The notes: generated by a model from the letters alone, not told the origin. Counted from the first letter of the stretch, positions 53,042-63,200 are shown. The stretch is DNA of 64,000 nucleotides from Bacillota bacterium (GCA_023443745.1 JAEZTB010000030.1:124001-188000); one strand, 5' to 3'. A program made the numbers and translations.

Positions 53042-53335
53042 TTACGCATTCTCCAGCTGCAGCACCTTATTTTTGTTTTCACTAATTATTTTTCTAATAC
53101 TGTATTCAGATAAATAGTAGTTTTCAGCTATTTCGAGGAGGCTTGCCCCCTCCTGGTACAGCTTGATTATTTCTCTATTCCTCATCAGATATTTTTCTTT
53201 TGTTCCGTTGGCTTCTCCCCATCCGGCTCTCATGGAGCCATCTCCGGGTACATAGATAATTTCTCCTTGAACATATTGCTGCAATTCTCTCAAAAGCCTT
53301 TCCGGCAGAATCTTCTTTGCATTTTTGTAATTCAA
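53042..53335 (-). CDS. CD3324-family protein (Mor/HTH-like)
   Basis: Protein of about 97 residues starting with TTG (MNYKNAKKILPERLLRELQQ), 10 bp after AAGGAG. The middle has YVQGEIIYVP and RAGWGE; the C-terminus holds a helix-turn-helix (LIEIAENYYLSEYSIRKIISE in general form). Widespread in clostridia; function unknown, probably DNA binding. The longer frame from 53362 lacks a site. It is flanked by family A repeats on one side and by a family B repeat in its leader on the other. Confidence 0.75.
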   Translation of the reverse strand: MNYKNAKKILPERLLRELQQYVQGEIIYVPGDGSMRAGWGEANGTKEKYLMRNREIIKLYQEGASLLEIAENYYLSEYSIRKIISENKNKVLQLENA

Positions 53336-53414
53336 TAGGGCCACACTCCTTAAAATAGGCATAAAAAAAGCACGATAACCTTTACCGTACCAACTGTCCT
53401 AAATATTAACAATG

Positions 53415-53474
53415 ATTAGGGATGATCAAAAATTAACTTCCGAAAGAATCGGAACTTATGTTTTGATTGCTCCT
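53415..53474. repeat. Family B hairpin repeat (long form)
   Basis: On the minus strand the ends AAGGAGCAATC and GATCATCCCTAATC match the tandem units at 35341-35397. The interior is longer, with TTCCGA paired to TCGGAA around a short loop plus flanking A/T pairs. It lies in the presumed 5' leader of the CD3324-family gene. Confidence 0.7.
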
Positions 53475-53568
53475 TGGCTGCTGGGTTATATAGAATGCGT
53501 CGCAAAAGGCACTCAAAAACAGCACACCTGAACAGGTACTATTTTTTCACCCTTTGCCCATATTCAGT

Positions 53569-53604
53569 TTAGAGAAAAGCCACCTCTTTATTGATCATTT
53601 TCAT
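53569..53604 (-). CDS. 11-residue leader peptide ORF
   Basis: ATG AAA ATG ATC AAT AAA ... ending in GTG GCT TTT CTC TAA (MKMINKEVAFL), with AAGGAAGGAG placed 8 bp upstream, an excellent site. It is 22-40 bp downstream of a promoter and about 230 bp before the CD3324-family start codon. It may be a leader peptide or a degraded start of a longer gene. Confidence 0.45.
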   Translation of the reverse strand: MKMINKEVAFL

Positions 53605-53638
53605 TTAGAACACTCCTTCCTTATTGAAATACATATTT

Positions 53639-53668
53639 ATTCTATGATGAGTTTTCCTTATAAGTCAA
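53639..53668 (-). promoter_or_regulatory. Promoter of the leader peptide/CD3324 transcript
   Basis: Minus-strand TTGACT (53663-53668), 18-bp spacer, TAGAAT (53639-53644), followed by the leader ribosome binding site. Confidence 0.55.
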
Positions 53669-53702
53669 GATAAAGAATAAATATATCAATAGTTTCTCAA
53701 AC

Positions 53703-53736
53703 AAAAAGGGCGGTAACCCTTTAGCGGCTGCCGCCC
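53703..53736 (-). terminator. Terminator-like hairpin after the 54-codon ORF
   Basis: On the minus strand GGGCGG pairs with CCGCCC, with inner pairing possible (AGCCGCT/AGGGTTA region), then TTTTTGTTTG. It ends the sbcDC transcription unit or a separate short RNA. Confidence 0.65.
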
Positions 53737-53746
53737 TCTCGGGCCA

Positions 53747-53911
53747 TCAAAGGATGGCCACCTCCATTGCAATCTTCACTTTACTGATCACTCCTTTCTT
53801 ACGAAAGTCGGCTCCGGATGCCGCATCGTACACAAATTCATGTACAATTTCATTATAGAACTTGCCTGATGGCTTCTCAAGCCACCAAATAGCTATAGTT
53901 GAAGTTTCCAC
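53747..53911 (-). CDS. 54-residue hypothetical protein after sbcC, possible +1 frameshift
   Basis: GTG start 4 bp after the sbcC stop, with AAAGG at 9 bp. The product contains EKPSGKFYNEIVHEF, VYDAASGAD and VISKVKIAMEVAIL. The frame ends CTT TGA inside a 7-bp hairpin (GGCCATC/GATGGCC). A +1 shift at CTT TGA would continue for about 20 codons (DGPRGRQPLKGYRP...) to a stop at 53686. A TTGAGA-17-TATAAT promoter-like pair (53852-53880) lies inside the frame. Unknown function; alternatively this is a small RNA gene and the frame is fortuitous. Confidence 0.45.
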   Translation of the reverse strand: METSTIAIWWLEKPSGKFYNEIVHEFVYDAASGADFRKKGVISKVKIAMEVAIL

Positions 53912-53915
53912 CTAT

Positions 53916-56900
53916 TTAAGCCTTTTCAATCCTAACTCTGCTGCCATCGCCCTGAGTCGACGGCGGATCGATGATGAGCCTCCGTCCTAATCTGCTTCTG
54001 AGCTCGGGTACATGACTGATAAGGCCAATAACCCTTTCCTTTTTACTGAGACGTTCCAGGGAATCAATGACCGTATCCAAAAGACTATTATCCAATGTTC
54101 CGAAGCCCTCGTCGAGGAAGAAAAATTCCAGGGGGCTTTGCCCTTTCAGTTGAATTTGCTCAGACAGGGCCAGGGCTAATGACAGTGAGGTCAGGAAAGT
54201 CTCTCCACCAGATAGGGAAGTGACTCTTCGGCAAACCCCGCCATTGGCATTGTCACGACTGTTAAATCCGGTCTCGGTATCAAGCTCTAGAGCATACTTG
54301 TATTTGGTCATGATACCTAAAGTCTCAGAGGCCTTGGCCGCCACATAACGCATTCGTTCTTCAGCAATGTAATCAATAAAGCTGTTATCCTTGCGCAGCT
54401 CAGCCTTCAGTATCTTCTGGATCTGTTCAAACAGGCCTTGTTTATGGGTAAGCTCCTGATGGCTTTTATTGAGCTCAACCCATTTCTCATGCTTGCTCTT
54501 GGTGTTCTCATAATGAGCCCTGGCAACCTCGCTTCTGGAAACACACTCTTCCTTGTAAACAGCTATTTCCTGGTAAGCGCTGCTTAATTGGTTCCACTCC
54601 TCTTCGGTTATGCTGCGTAAATTAAGCTTCTTCTTTATCATAGCCATTTGAGCCTGGATATTGATTCCGTTCTGATCATAGACTTCTATTTCATTCATTA
54701 GGGTCTTTTGTTCAGCCTGGGGCAATTGTGATACTGCCACATCATTTATATCCGTAAAACCTTTATCCTTGAGAGCAACAATCAGACTCTTTTCCACCGA
54801 TGTCCAGCTCTCGGTATAAATCAATTTCTGATTCATTATGAGTGCTTTTTTGTTTTCAAGGGCGTTAACCTGCTTTTCAAGAGCCTGCAAATGTTCACGA
54901 TATTGCTTATCAAGCTCTGCATACCGGTCAAGCTTCATTTCAATGCTTTTAATTTCGTCATCAATAGAGGCTGCTCCAGCTAATTCTCTGAGTCTGATTT
55001 CTCGGGTATCCTTTTGAATTGTAAGGTTCTTTAGCTCTGTTTCGTTTTTTATGAACTCGGTATTAAGCATACGAAGCTCTTCTTTTACCTTTTCAAGGAG
55101 TAATTGCTTCTGACTCCCGGCCTCCCGGATTTTCTCCATACTGCTCTGTAGATTGTGAAGACGGTGATCCATCTCTGAAATTTTGCTCAATTCTGCCGAT
55201 GCCTTCTGTATTTGGCAGATCTTTAAGAATTCAGCGTATTTCTGCAGTACCTCATGAGCGGCATTTTGAGCCACAATCAGGGATTTCTCATGCTCATCAA
55301 GGCTTTCATGGTTAACCTTTAGTTCGGTTGTCAGTCCATGCTCCTTAAGGCGGTGTTCATTAAGAACCTCGTTTAGCTTTTGGAGCTTCTCCTTATAGTT
55401 TTCCTGTTCTTTTTCCCAAGCCTCTATAGCATTGAGTTTTTCTATGCTGATTTGGCTCATGCGCAGAAGTTCCTGTCCCAGAGGCTCCAAATCCATTAGC
55501 TTGAGGGAATCAGGGAGTTTTGACTTCTCCAGATTGTATTCAAGGGTTTTCTGCTCGAATTCTTGCTGAGCCAGAGCATTCTGCTCGGCTAAGGATTTGA
55601 TTTTTTCGCCCATCAGAAGAACCGCTTTTTCTGCCTCTTTAAAATCCTGCTCGGCATAGACCACCTTCTCCCTGGCTTGTTCTATGCGCTGATTCATTAC
55701 CGAAGAATCCGAGCCCGCTTCATGTGCGGCAGGTCTAGGATGATGAGAAGATCCGCAAACCGGGCAGGGTTCACCCTCTTTTAAAACCAGTGACAACCGG
55801 TGGGCAGCATCTCTGTCCATTTCTTTTACGACATTCTCCAGTTCCTGCTTGCAGCCTTCAAAAAGCCTATAAGCCTTGCTCTTGATTTCTTCCAGATGTG
55901 AAGCTTTCCGGGCAAGCTCCTCAAGCTCATCCTTTTGCCTGGCCATCTTGAGTTCAAGGCCATCCAGTTCCTTTTTACGGAAGCATAGGATCTCATACAC
56001 CGCCTGAAAGCTATGAAGCTTCTCGGTTTTTTTCTGTATCACAGCTTTGTCGGCGGGCATATTGGCATCATGCTTTTGCTTTTCTTCATCGAGGTCATTC
56101 AGCTTTTCCGCAACAGCAGAGATTTCTTCTTTCACGACATTTTGTTTTTGGGTCAGATCAATAATGATCTTTTTGAGAGAGCTTGTCCTTTTTTCAAACT
56201 CTTTCACATTTTCATTCAGTGCTTCTCCTTCTCTTTCAAGCTTTACTCCCTCCTGGATTTGCATGCGGTATTCCGGAGAAATTTTCATTGTATCCGCTTC
56301 TGCTTTAATCTTAATAAGCTCTTGTTCAAGCCGGTCATACCCCTGAGTTTCTTTCTTGATGAGTTCTGTTTTGCTTACTATTTCACCGTTTATTAGCTCC
56401 GCAGCTTTTTTGAAAGAGCTTATCTCCTCCGTCAATGCTTTGACCTCGGTATGAATGCCTAAAGCATCCTCCAGCCGGGCCCTTCGGCCCGCTAACCGGG
56501 GTTGTTCATGGTTCATCTCCTCTTGCAGGGCATCATAACTTTTGGCCGTCTCATCCAAGCTGGTTTTGGCATTGGGAAGCTCGACCAGGACTTTCTTGAG
56601 CTCATTTTCTGTATTTTCAAGCTTTTCGCTGAGCTCCTTGCTCTTTTGAATCGACTCTAAAAGGCTATCCGCTTTCCGGGCCTTGTCCAGGCTTACTCTT
56701 TTCTCATCCATTTTTTCTTTTGAAGAAAGCTGTAATTGTTCTTTCTCCATCACATGGGAAAGCTCCTGGACCAGGCTCCATATCTCTTTTGCTTCATTAA
56801 ACCGGCTTTCCAGTTTTCTATGCTCCTTAAGGGCATTGTCCCGCTCTAGCGCCGCCTCATCCCTTGCTTTTAGGGCTTGGGAAATTGCCTCGTCGGATGC

Positions 56901-57539
56901 ATCCTCATAACCCTTTAATTCACCTGACAAATGATCAATCCGGCTTCTAAGCATATTCATCTTTCTGCCGAGCTTATCGGTAAGCTGCTTGCCGTATTCC
57001 TCCAAATAGAATATCCGCTCCAGCATACCGCGACGTTCTGCGTTATTGAGAAGGAGAAACTCCTGAAAGCTGTTTTGAGGCAGCACAACAGCACGGGTAA
57101 AATCCTCGTGGCTTAACCCCAGCAAATCCTTTATGGCATTGCTGACCTCAACGGCTTTATCACAGACAGGAATTTCCCCCGCTTCGGTTACTTCAATGAG
57201 CCGGGCTATTTTCACTTCACTGGAATTCTGGGTACCCTTCTTCCTCTGATAAACCCGCTCCACCCTGTAATTTCTTCGGCTTCCATCCCTTATAAGCTCG
57301 AAGGCGAAAGAAACCCTGGCTGTTTTTTCATGGGTATTGATGATGCCCTGGGTGCCCCCTTCTGCCCGCTTGACCTTTCCGTAAAGTGCCAAGGTAATGG
57401 CATCAAGAACCGTGGACTTCCCGCTGCCGGTAGGCCCAAAAATACCGAACAAACCAGTTTCGCTTAGAAGTTCAAAGTCTATTTTCTGAATTTTACGAAA
57501 GCTCTGCAAGCCCTCTATTTCAAGAAGCTTCGGTCTCAT
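53916..57539 (-). CDS. sbcC: Exonuclease SbcC (Rad50-like)
   Basis: ATPase subunit of the SbcCD nuclease, 1207 residues. Walker A GPTGSGKST (near 35); long coiled coils; zinc hook CPVCGSSHHPRP (near 610); ABC signature SLSGGETF and Walker B FFFLDEGFGTLD at the end. The start at 57539 (MRPKLLEI) follows GGAGGTGATGGAC and overlaps sbcD by 20 bp. Opens hairpins and processes stalled forks, relevant to a genome with many hairpin repeats. Confidence 0.92.
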   Translation of the reverse strand: MRPKLLEIEGLQSFRKIQKIDFELLSETGLFGIFGPTGSGKSTVLDAITLALYGKVKRAEGGTQGIINTHEKTARVSFAFELIRDGSRRNYRVERVYQRKKGTQNSSEVKIARLIEVTEAGEIPVCDKAVEVSNAIKDLLGLSHEDFTRAVVLPQNSFQEFLLLNNAERRGMLERIFYLEEYGKQLTDKLGRKMNMLRSRIDHLSGELKGYEDASDEAISQALKARDEAALERDNALKEHRKLESRFNEAKEIWSLVQELSHVMEKEQLQLSSKEKMDEKRVSLDKARKADSLLESIQKSKELSEKLENTENELKKVLVELPNAKTSLDETAKSYDALQEEMNHEQPRLAGRRARLEDALGIHTEVKALTEEISSFKKAAELINGEIVSKTELIKKETQGYDRLEQELIKIKAEADTMKISPEYRMQIQEGVKLEREGEALNENVKEFEKRTSSLKKIIIDLTQKQNVVKEEISAVAEKLNDLDEEKQKHDANMPADKAVIQKKTEKLHSFQAVYEILCFRKKELDGLELKMARQKDELEELARKASHLEEIKSKAYRLFEGCKQELENVVKEMDRDAAHRLSLVLKEGEPCPVCGSSHHPRPAAHEAGSDSSVMNQRIEQAREKVVYAEQDFKEAEKAVLLMGEKIKSLAEQNALAQQEFEQKTLEYNLEKSKLPDSLKLMDLEPLGQELLRMSQISIEKLNAIEAWEKEQENYKEKLQKLNEVLNEHRLKEHGLTTELKVNHESLDEHEKSLIVAQNAAHEVLQKYAEFLKICQIQKASAELSKISEMDHRLHNLQSSMEKIREAGSQKQLLLEKVKEELRMLNTEFIKNETELKNLTIQKDTREIRLRELAGAASIDDEIKSIEMKLDRYAELDKQYREHLQALEKQVNALENKKALIMNQKLIYTESWTSVEKSLIVALKDKGFTDINDVAVSQLPQAEQKTLMNEIEVYDQNGINIQAQMAMIKKKLNLRSITEEEWNQLSSAYQEIAVYKEECVSRSEVARAHYENTKSKHEKWVELNKSHQELTHKQGLFEQIQKILKAELRKDNSFIDYIAEERMRYVAAKASETLGIMTKYKYALELDTETGFNSRDNANGGVCRRVTSLSGGETFLTSLSLALALSEQIQLKGQSPLEFFFLDEGFGTLDNSLLDTVIDSLERLSKKERVIGLISHVPELRSRLGRRLIIDPPSTQGDGSRVRIEKA

Positions 57540-58770
57540 GTCCATCACCTCCGTCCTCATCTTCACTTAATATCTCAATGAAGGCACTCATCAGCTCACC
57601 CGTTATATCCGTGCCCGTCCTGTATTTAAAGTAATCCTTAAAAAGCTCGTCGATTTTCCGGCCTTCCCTGCTTTGGGGACATAGAACCTCCAGGCTCTCG
57701 GTTTTAAGCCGGGGACGAATATTGATAATGCCGGGATGCAGGCTTCTTAAGCGCTTCTGCTCCTCAATGGTCAGAACCTGATCAATCACAATCTCCAGGT
57801 CAACCCATGCATTATTGTCTCTACCTTCTTCACACCATTTCAGAGCTTGCCCGTAGCCCTCTTGTGCAACCCAGCGCCTTAACGGCTTGCCGCAGCTTAA
57901 ATAAAGGGGTGTTATCTCAACCTTTGCTCCCGGAGCAGCTTCAATAATGTAAACGGCCTTGCTGTGCTCTGCTTCTGAGAAGCTGTAGGCCAAGGGTGAT
58001 CCTGAGTAAAACACAGGGCAGGGTGCATTTTTGATTTCCTGGGGTCTGTGGAGGTGGCCCAGAGCGGTATAATGCGCATTGGGCGGCAATACATTTGCAT
58101 CCACCGTCATAGCCCCGCCTACCTGTAAGGTTCTCTCAGAATCAGATTCCTTGCCGCCCTTAAGGAAAAGGTGACCAATGATCAGATTGACCGTATCCTC
58201 CCGAAAGTGCCGGCTCAATGTAGATAAAATACTCCCTATCTTTTCAGAATAGGCTTTTTGAAGTATGCCTTCATCGACCTCATGGGACAAAATCTCTTCA
58301 AGGCGGGCTTCGGAAGGGTAAGGTAGAGTAAGGATAACCGCAGACTGGCCGCAGCTTTTCATATCAAGCTCCAGCCAACCCTGACCTGATTGAGTTAATC
58401 GAATAGTCTCATTGTTGATTTTGTATTCTCCCGCATCGCTTCCGGGATATCCCAAAAGAATAATGCCGTTTTTATAGGCCAGGGGGCTTGCGGCGCAAAG
58501 CCGCTCGGGATTATCATGGTTGCCGGCAATGACAATAACCGCCCGCTTCCCTTTGTCGTTAAGCCTCTCAATGGCATCATAAAAAAGCTCTTCTGCGGCA
58601 GCAGAGGGATTATAGGTATCGTATAAATCACCGGCAATGAGCACCAGATCAATCTTCTGTTCTTCAACCGCATTGCAGAGAAAGTCAATGAATTCCCTCT
58701 GCTCATCAATACGGTTGATCTGTTCCAGATTCTTGCCCAGATGCCAGTCGGATGTATGTAAAATGCGCAT
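57520..58770 (-). CDS. sbcD: Exonuclease SbcD (Mre11-like)
   Basis: Metallophosphatase nuclease of 416 residues: phosphoesterase motifs DWHLGK (8-13), GDLYD (47-51), GNHDN (82-86) and GHLHRP. The start is ATG at 58770 with AAGGAGG upstream. Pairs with SbcC. Confidence 0.92.
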   Translation of the reverse strand: MRILHTSDWHLGKNLEQINRIDEQREFIDFLCNAVEEQKIDLVLIAGDLYDTYNPSAAAEELFYDAIERLNDKGKRAVIVIAGNHDNPERLCAASPLAYKNGIILLGYPGSDAGEYKINNETIRLTQSGQGWLELDMKSCGQSAVILTLPYPSEARLEEILSHEVDEGILQKAYSEKIGSILSTLSRHFREDTVNLIIGHLFLKGGKESDSERTLQVGGAMTVDANVLPPNAHYTALGHLHRPQEIKNAPCPVFYSGSPLAYSFSEAEHSKAVYIIEAAPGAKVEITPLYLSCGKPLRRWVAQEGYGQALKWCEEGRDNNAWVDLEIVIDQVLTIEEQKRLRSLHPGIINIRPRLKTESLEVLCPQSREGRKIDELFKDYFKYRTGTDITGELMSAFIEILSEDEDGGDGHETEAS

Positions 58771-58868
58771 AAGGCCTCCTTTAAAGACAATCTATGACAT
58801 CCATTATTTTATTTCTTTCAGAAAGCATTTGCAACCATCGTAGAGGTTGAACACCGGATACAACTTGA

Positions 58869-58900
58869 TTGTAAACCTCTTTTTAGATAACGGTTGACAA
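58869..58900. promoter_or_regulatory. BirA-type biotin operator upstream of bioY
   Basis: TTGTAAACC (58869-58877), 14-bp spacer, GGTTGACAA (58892-58900), an inverted pair with one mismatch, matching the Firmicute BirA box. The right arm contains the TTGACA -35 element. Confidence 0.75.
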
Positions 58901-58922
58901 TTCACTCCATATACTTTATGCT
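58894..58922 (+). promoter_or_regulatory. Promoter of bioY
   Basis: TTGACA (58894-58899), 17-bp spacer, TATGCT (58917-58922), overlapping the BirA box. Confidence 0.7.
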
Positions 58923-58956
58923 TTTTTTGTATTAACAATAAAAGGCGGAGCAAAAC

Positions 58957-59535
58957 ATGAGAGAACAAAAATTAACGACTTATCAATTAACAGTGATAGC
59001 GCTAATAACCGCAGCTTTGTGTATTCTTGGGCCACTGTCGATTCCCATTGGTGCAGTACCTATCTCACTGACAAACCTGCTCATTTATTTTGCTGTCTAT
59101 TTGCTCGGTACGAAATTGGGTACGCTCAGCTATATGATGTATCTGCTGTTGGGTATGGCGGGTCTGCCAGTATTTTCAGCATACAGCGGCGGCCTGGCAA
59201 AGCTGGCGGGTCCGACCGGCGGCTATCTGATCGGGTTTATCCCTATGGCCATTATCATTGGCCTATTCCTTGAAAAAAGCAAGGGCAACCGCCTTGTTAC
59301 AGCTGTAGGTATGGTTTTGGGCACATCCGTAGCCTATCTACTGGGAACAATATGGTTTGTTTTCCAGATGCAGTGCGAGGTGTGGTATGCATTAACTATC
59401 TGTGTCTTTCCGTTTCTGCTTGGCGACGGGGTAAAAATAGCGATTGCCATCACTGTCGGCCCGATGCTGCGCCACCGTCTGCAACAGGCTGGAGTATTAA
59501 CGATGGAGTCAGATCAAGGAAGGGCAATCAAATGA
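58957..59535 (+). CDS. bioY: Biotin transporter BioY
   Basis: Substrate-binding subunit (S component) of an ECF biotin importer, 192 residues with six hydrophobic segments. GPLSIPIGAVPISLTN and GGYLIGFIPMA are BioY signatures, with the biotin-binding Asp in LLGDGVKIAIA. AGGCGGAG precedes the ATG. It overlaps bioB by 4 bp (ATGA). Likely repressed by BirA-biotinyl-AMP. Confidence 0.9.
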   Translation: MREQKLTTYQLTVIALITAALCILGPLSIPIGAVPISLTNLLIYFAVYLLGTKLGTLSYMMYLLLGMAGLPVFSAYSGGLAKLAGPTGGYLIGFIPMAIIIGLFLEKSKGNRLVTAVGMVLGTSVAYLLGTIWFVFQMQCEVWYALTICVFPFLLGDGVKIAIAITVGPMLRHRLQQAGVLTMESDQGRAIK

Positions 59536-60279
59536 GCTTTGTAAACGAATGTGAACAGCGGGTTCTGAGCAATGAAATACTGACCAAAAAGGATGCCCTG
59601 GCGCTTGCAGAACAGCCATTGGAAGAACTATGTTCAGCTTCTGACCGTATCCGAAGGAATTTCTGCAAAGACCGGTTTGACCTCTGCACCATCATTAACG
59701 CAAAAAGCGGGCGGTGTTCGGAAAATTGTAAATTCTGTGCACAGTCAGCCTATTATCATGCCGAAGTGAAGAGCTATCCGCTGCTTCCGAAGGCAGAAAT
59801 TACGGAACGCGTAAAATCAGACTATGAGCGTGGTGTACTGCGTTTTTCATTGGTTACGTCAGGCCGCCATCCATGCCGCCAAAGCAGCCGGACTGAACGT
59901 TTGCAGCGGCGGCATCCTGGGTCTTGGTGAAACCATGGAGGATCGTATTGATATGGTTCTTTCAATCCGGGAGTTGGGTGTCAAATCAATTCCGGTAAAT
60001 GTACTCAATCCGATCCCCGGTACACCTTTCGAAAAGCATACTCCGCTGTCCATGGATGAAGTCCGCACAACAATCGCAGTGTTCCGCTTTCTGGTCCCAG
60101 ATGCCGCCATCCGTCTGGCTGGAGGCAGGGGATTGATGCCGGATCATGGACGCCTGTGTTATCAATCGGGTTCAAATGCTGCAATTTCCGGAGATATGTT
60201 GACAACAGCAGGCTACACTATCGAAACCGATTTGAACATGCTGAAGGAGCTTGGCTATGAGCTGGCCTGTCTCGATTAA
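59532..60279 (+). pseudogene. bioB: Biotin synthase BioB with internal deletion and frameshift
   Basis: Radical-SAM biotin synthase remnant. The first 112 codons are BioB-like with the radical-SAM motif CSENCKFC (62-69). After VTSGR the frame shifts and BioB resumes in the neighbouring frame as AIHAAKAAGLNVCSGGI to the end (about 137 codons, including RLAGGR). The two parts add up to about 249 codons against about 320 in intact enzymes, so roughly 70 codons are missing. This includes the Cys ligands of the second cluster that lie between these segments, while the third (NVCSG) remains. The junction is at about 59860-59870. Confidence 0.85.
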
Positions 60280-60298
60280 CAAAGCAAAAGTCAACCCG

Positions 60299-63200
60299 CT
60301 AATCATTGTAGCTTATCACTTTCCCGTTCCAAAAAAGGTAAATATATTTCTCTTTGACCTTTTTACCCGTAAGTATCTCCAAAGCCCTTGAATAATAGTG
60401 TATCTGCAGTCTGTAACGTTCTTTTATTGACTCTTCCTTACCGTCAGGTACATAGTCGGTTTTATAATCCACCAGAACGATACCGTCCAGCTCCTCAAAG
60501 AAGCAGTCAATAACCCCCTGCAGAAGTACGGTTTCATCCTGGCAGTCTTCGGCATTCATATCCCTGTAGAGTTCACAGCAGGGTATCTCCATATTAAAGG
60601 GAACCTCCCTGTTGATACTGCCCGACGCCAGCATTCTCTTGCCTAGTTCTGAGCTAAAGAGTTGATTGATTTTCTGAATGTCAACGCTTTGTGCCTGCTG
60701 GCGGGTTATTAAGTCTTTGGCAATCATAGCCTCTATCTGAGCCATTATCTCGGATTCACGGGGCGCAATCCGGCTGAAATCCAGATGCTGCATGATAAAA
60801 TGGAGAATGGTTCCTTTTTCGGCAGCACTCAGACCCTTCTTTTCCTCAAGGAATAAGGGCTTGCTGACGAGTGTGGGAAGGTAGCTCGGTATTGCACCGC
60901 TGTCCTCTGAAATCTGTGTATTAAAACGTCTTTTTAATTCTGTAACCGAAACCTTGGCCGGAACCTTGGAGGTTTTGACATAGGGGTACTTCCAGCTCAG
61001 CCGTCGCTCGATTTCTTCATTAATATTTATAACACAAGGTGTTTCAATGCCTGCGATAAGCCTATCGAAATTTTTAGTTTCGGTAACGGGTGAGGTTATT
61101 ATTAATTCTGGCTGTTCTTTTAACATCTCTTCCAAGGTGATCTGATGAGATGGCTCATGATTATCTTGATGTGCTTTACCGCTCAAGCTGTCAAGCCATG
61201 CAATAAATTCACCCTCCAGGCTTTCCTCCGAACGCCTGCCATTAAGCACGTCACCCTTGTTCCATAGCTTAATCTGCCATTGAGAGGGATCATCAATCAA
61301 GCACCCCCTGAACTCACTTCCTATGGGTGCACTGTTCCGAAGGTCTCCGCAGCCTTTATGCCTCATAAGGGCTGGGCCGATCCAATCAAGATAATTGTTC
61401 CCTTTCAACATTTCATAGTCGGGAAGCCTGCTTTCCTCAGAACCTGCGGTAGCCAGCCATTTGGTAACGGCCTTGCCCACATCGTTGGCGGCACCTGTTA
61501 TAATGAGCTTCTCACGAGCTCTTGTCAGGGCGACATAGAGAATACGCATTTCCTCTGACAGGGTTTCAGCCTTGATCTTCTCCCGGATAGCCTGTTTTGC
61601 CGCCGAAGGCCAGGACAGACGCCGTATGTGATCGACCACATCGGGCCCAAAACCCAAGTCCTGATGAAGCAAAATACTTTTGTTCATGTCCTGCAAGTTA
61701 AATTTCTTGCCGCAGCCTGAGAGAAACACCACCGGGAATTCCAGACCTTTGCTCTTATGGATACTCATGATACGGACCACATTGTCGTTCTCGCTTAGGG
61801 TTTTGGCGCTTCCCATATCACCTCTGCTGCTCTTAAGCTTGTCTATGAAGCTGATAAAATTAAAAAGCCCCTTATAGCTTGTTTCCTCAAATTGCCTGGC
61901 CCGTTCAAAGAGAATTCTTAAATTAGCCTGCCGCTGTTCGCCTGCAGGCATGGCTCCAACCATACCATAATAGCCTGTTTCATCATAAAGCCGCCAAAGA
62001 AGCTGATCGGTGGATAAATACAATGACATCTCCCGCCACTTCTTCAGCTTTTCAAGGAACTCAGCCGCCTTTAAAGAGATTTTACCGGTTCCCGCTGCAC
62101 ATTTTCTCAGAGCATCAAAAAGCGGGCCTTTTCTGTCAGCCAACCGAAGCTCGGCCAGTTGGTCGGTGGTAAAGGAAACCATTGGTGAACGAAGTACCGC
62201 CAGCAGCGGAATATCTTGATAAGGGTTGTCAATGATCTGCAAGAGCGATAGAACAACTTGAACCTCAATGGTTTTGAAGAATCCGCTCCCTGTATCCGCG
62301 AAAGCCGGAATACCCGCTATGGCCAGTTCATCCACAAAGACCTCCGACCAATTTTTTGTGGTTCTTAAGAGTATGACAATATCCCGAAACTCTACCTTTC
62401 GGTATTCCTTCTTACTTTTGTCATAAACAGCGAAGGTCCTGTCCTCGGACTCCACCAACTGATGGATTCTTTGGGCAACCAAACGTGCCTCACATTGGAT
62501 GTTATCCAGTATTTCTTCTTCATCTTCGACATCTTCTGAGGTTTCTTGTGCATCATAGGCTTCATTGGGGCCGGAATCGACATCCTCTTGTTTACCGATG
62601 CCGGTCTGGATAAGATGAAGCTCGGCTTCTCCCCCAACCGTCCAATCCTCTTGGTAGCTTTCGGCGAAAACCGCTCCTGGATTCAAAGCTTCATCGTCGG
62701 TATAATCCAGTTCGCCTGCATGGACCGACATGATCTGCTTGAATATGAAGTTTACAGCGTCAACAACTTCCTTCCGGCTTCGGAAGTTCTTAAAGAGCAG
62801 AATTTTCCGGAAGGCATGTCCCTTTTCCGGTGAATAGGTGTTATATTTATGTAAAAACAGCTCAGGCCGCGCCTGTCTGAACCTATATATGCTTTGCTTA
62901 ACGTCGCCTACCATGAATACATTGGGTTTGGGATAAATCCTGGAAATCATGTTGATCATCATTTCCTGAACCAGATTACTGTCCTGGTACTCGTCCACCA
63001 GTATTTCAGCGAAACGCTCTCTGTAACTTAACGCAATGTCAGAAGGTTCGAGGGCTCCATTCTCCCCTTTCTTGGAGAGGATTTCCAGACAGAAGTGCTC
63101 TAAATCATTAAAATCCACCACGGATTTCCGACTCTTTTTCTCAGCGTATTTTTCGGCTAAACCTGTAACCAAATCAGCCAGGCATTTCATTTTGGGGTAC

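Noticed and set aside
59824..60279. A separate gene of 151 codons after bioB
   Set aside because: Its sequence is the C-terminal half of BioB joined at the deletion; its start codon lies inside the N-terminal BioB frame and has no ribosome binding site of its own.
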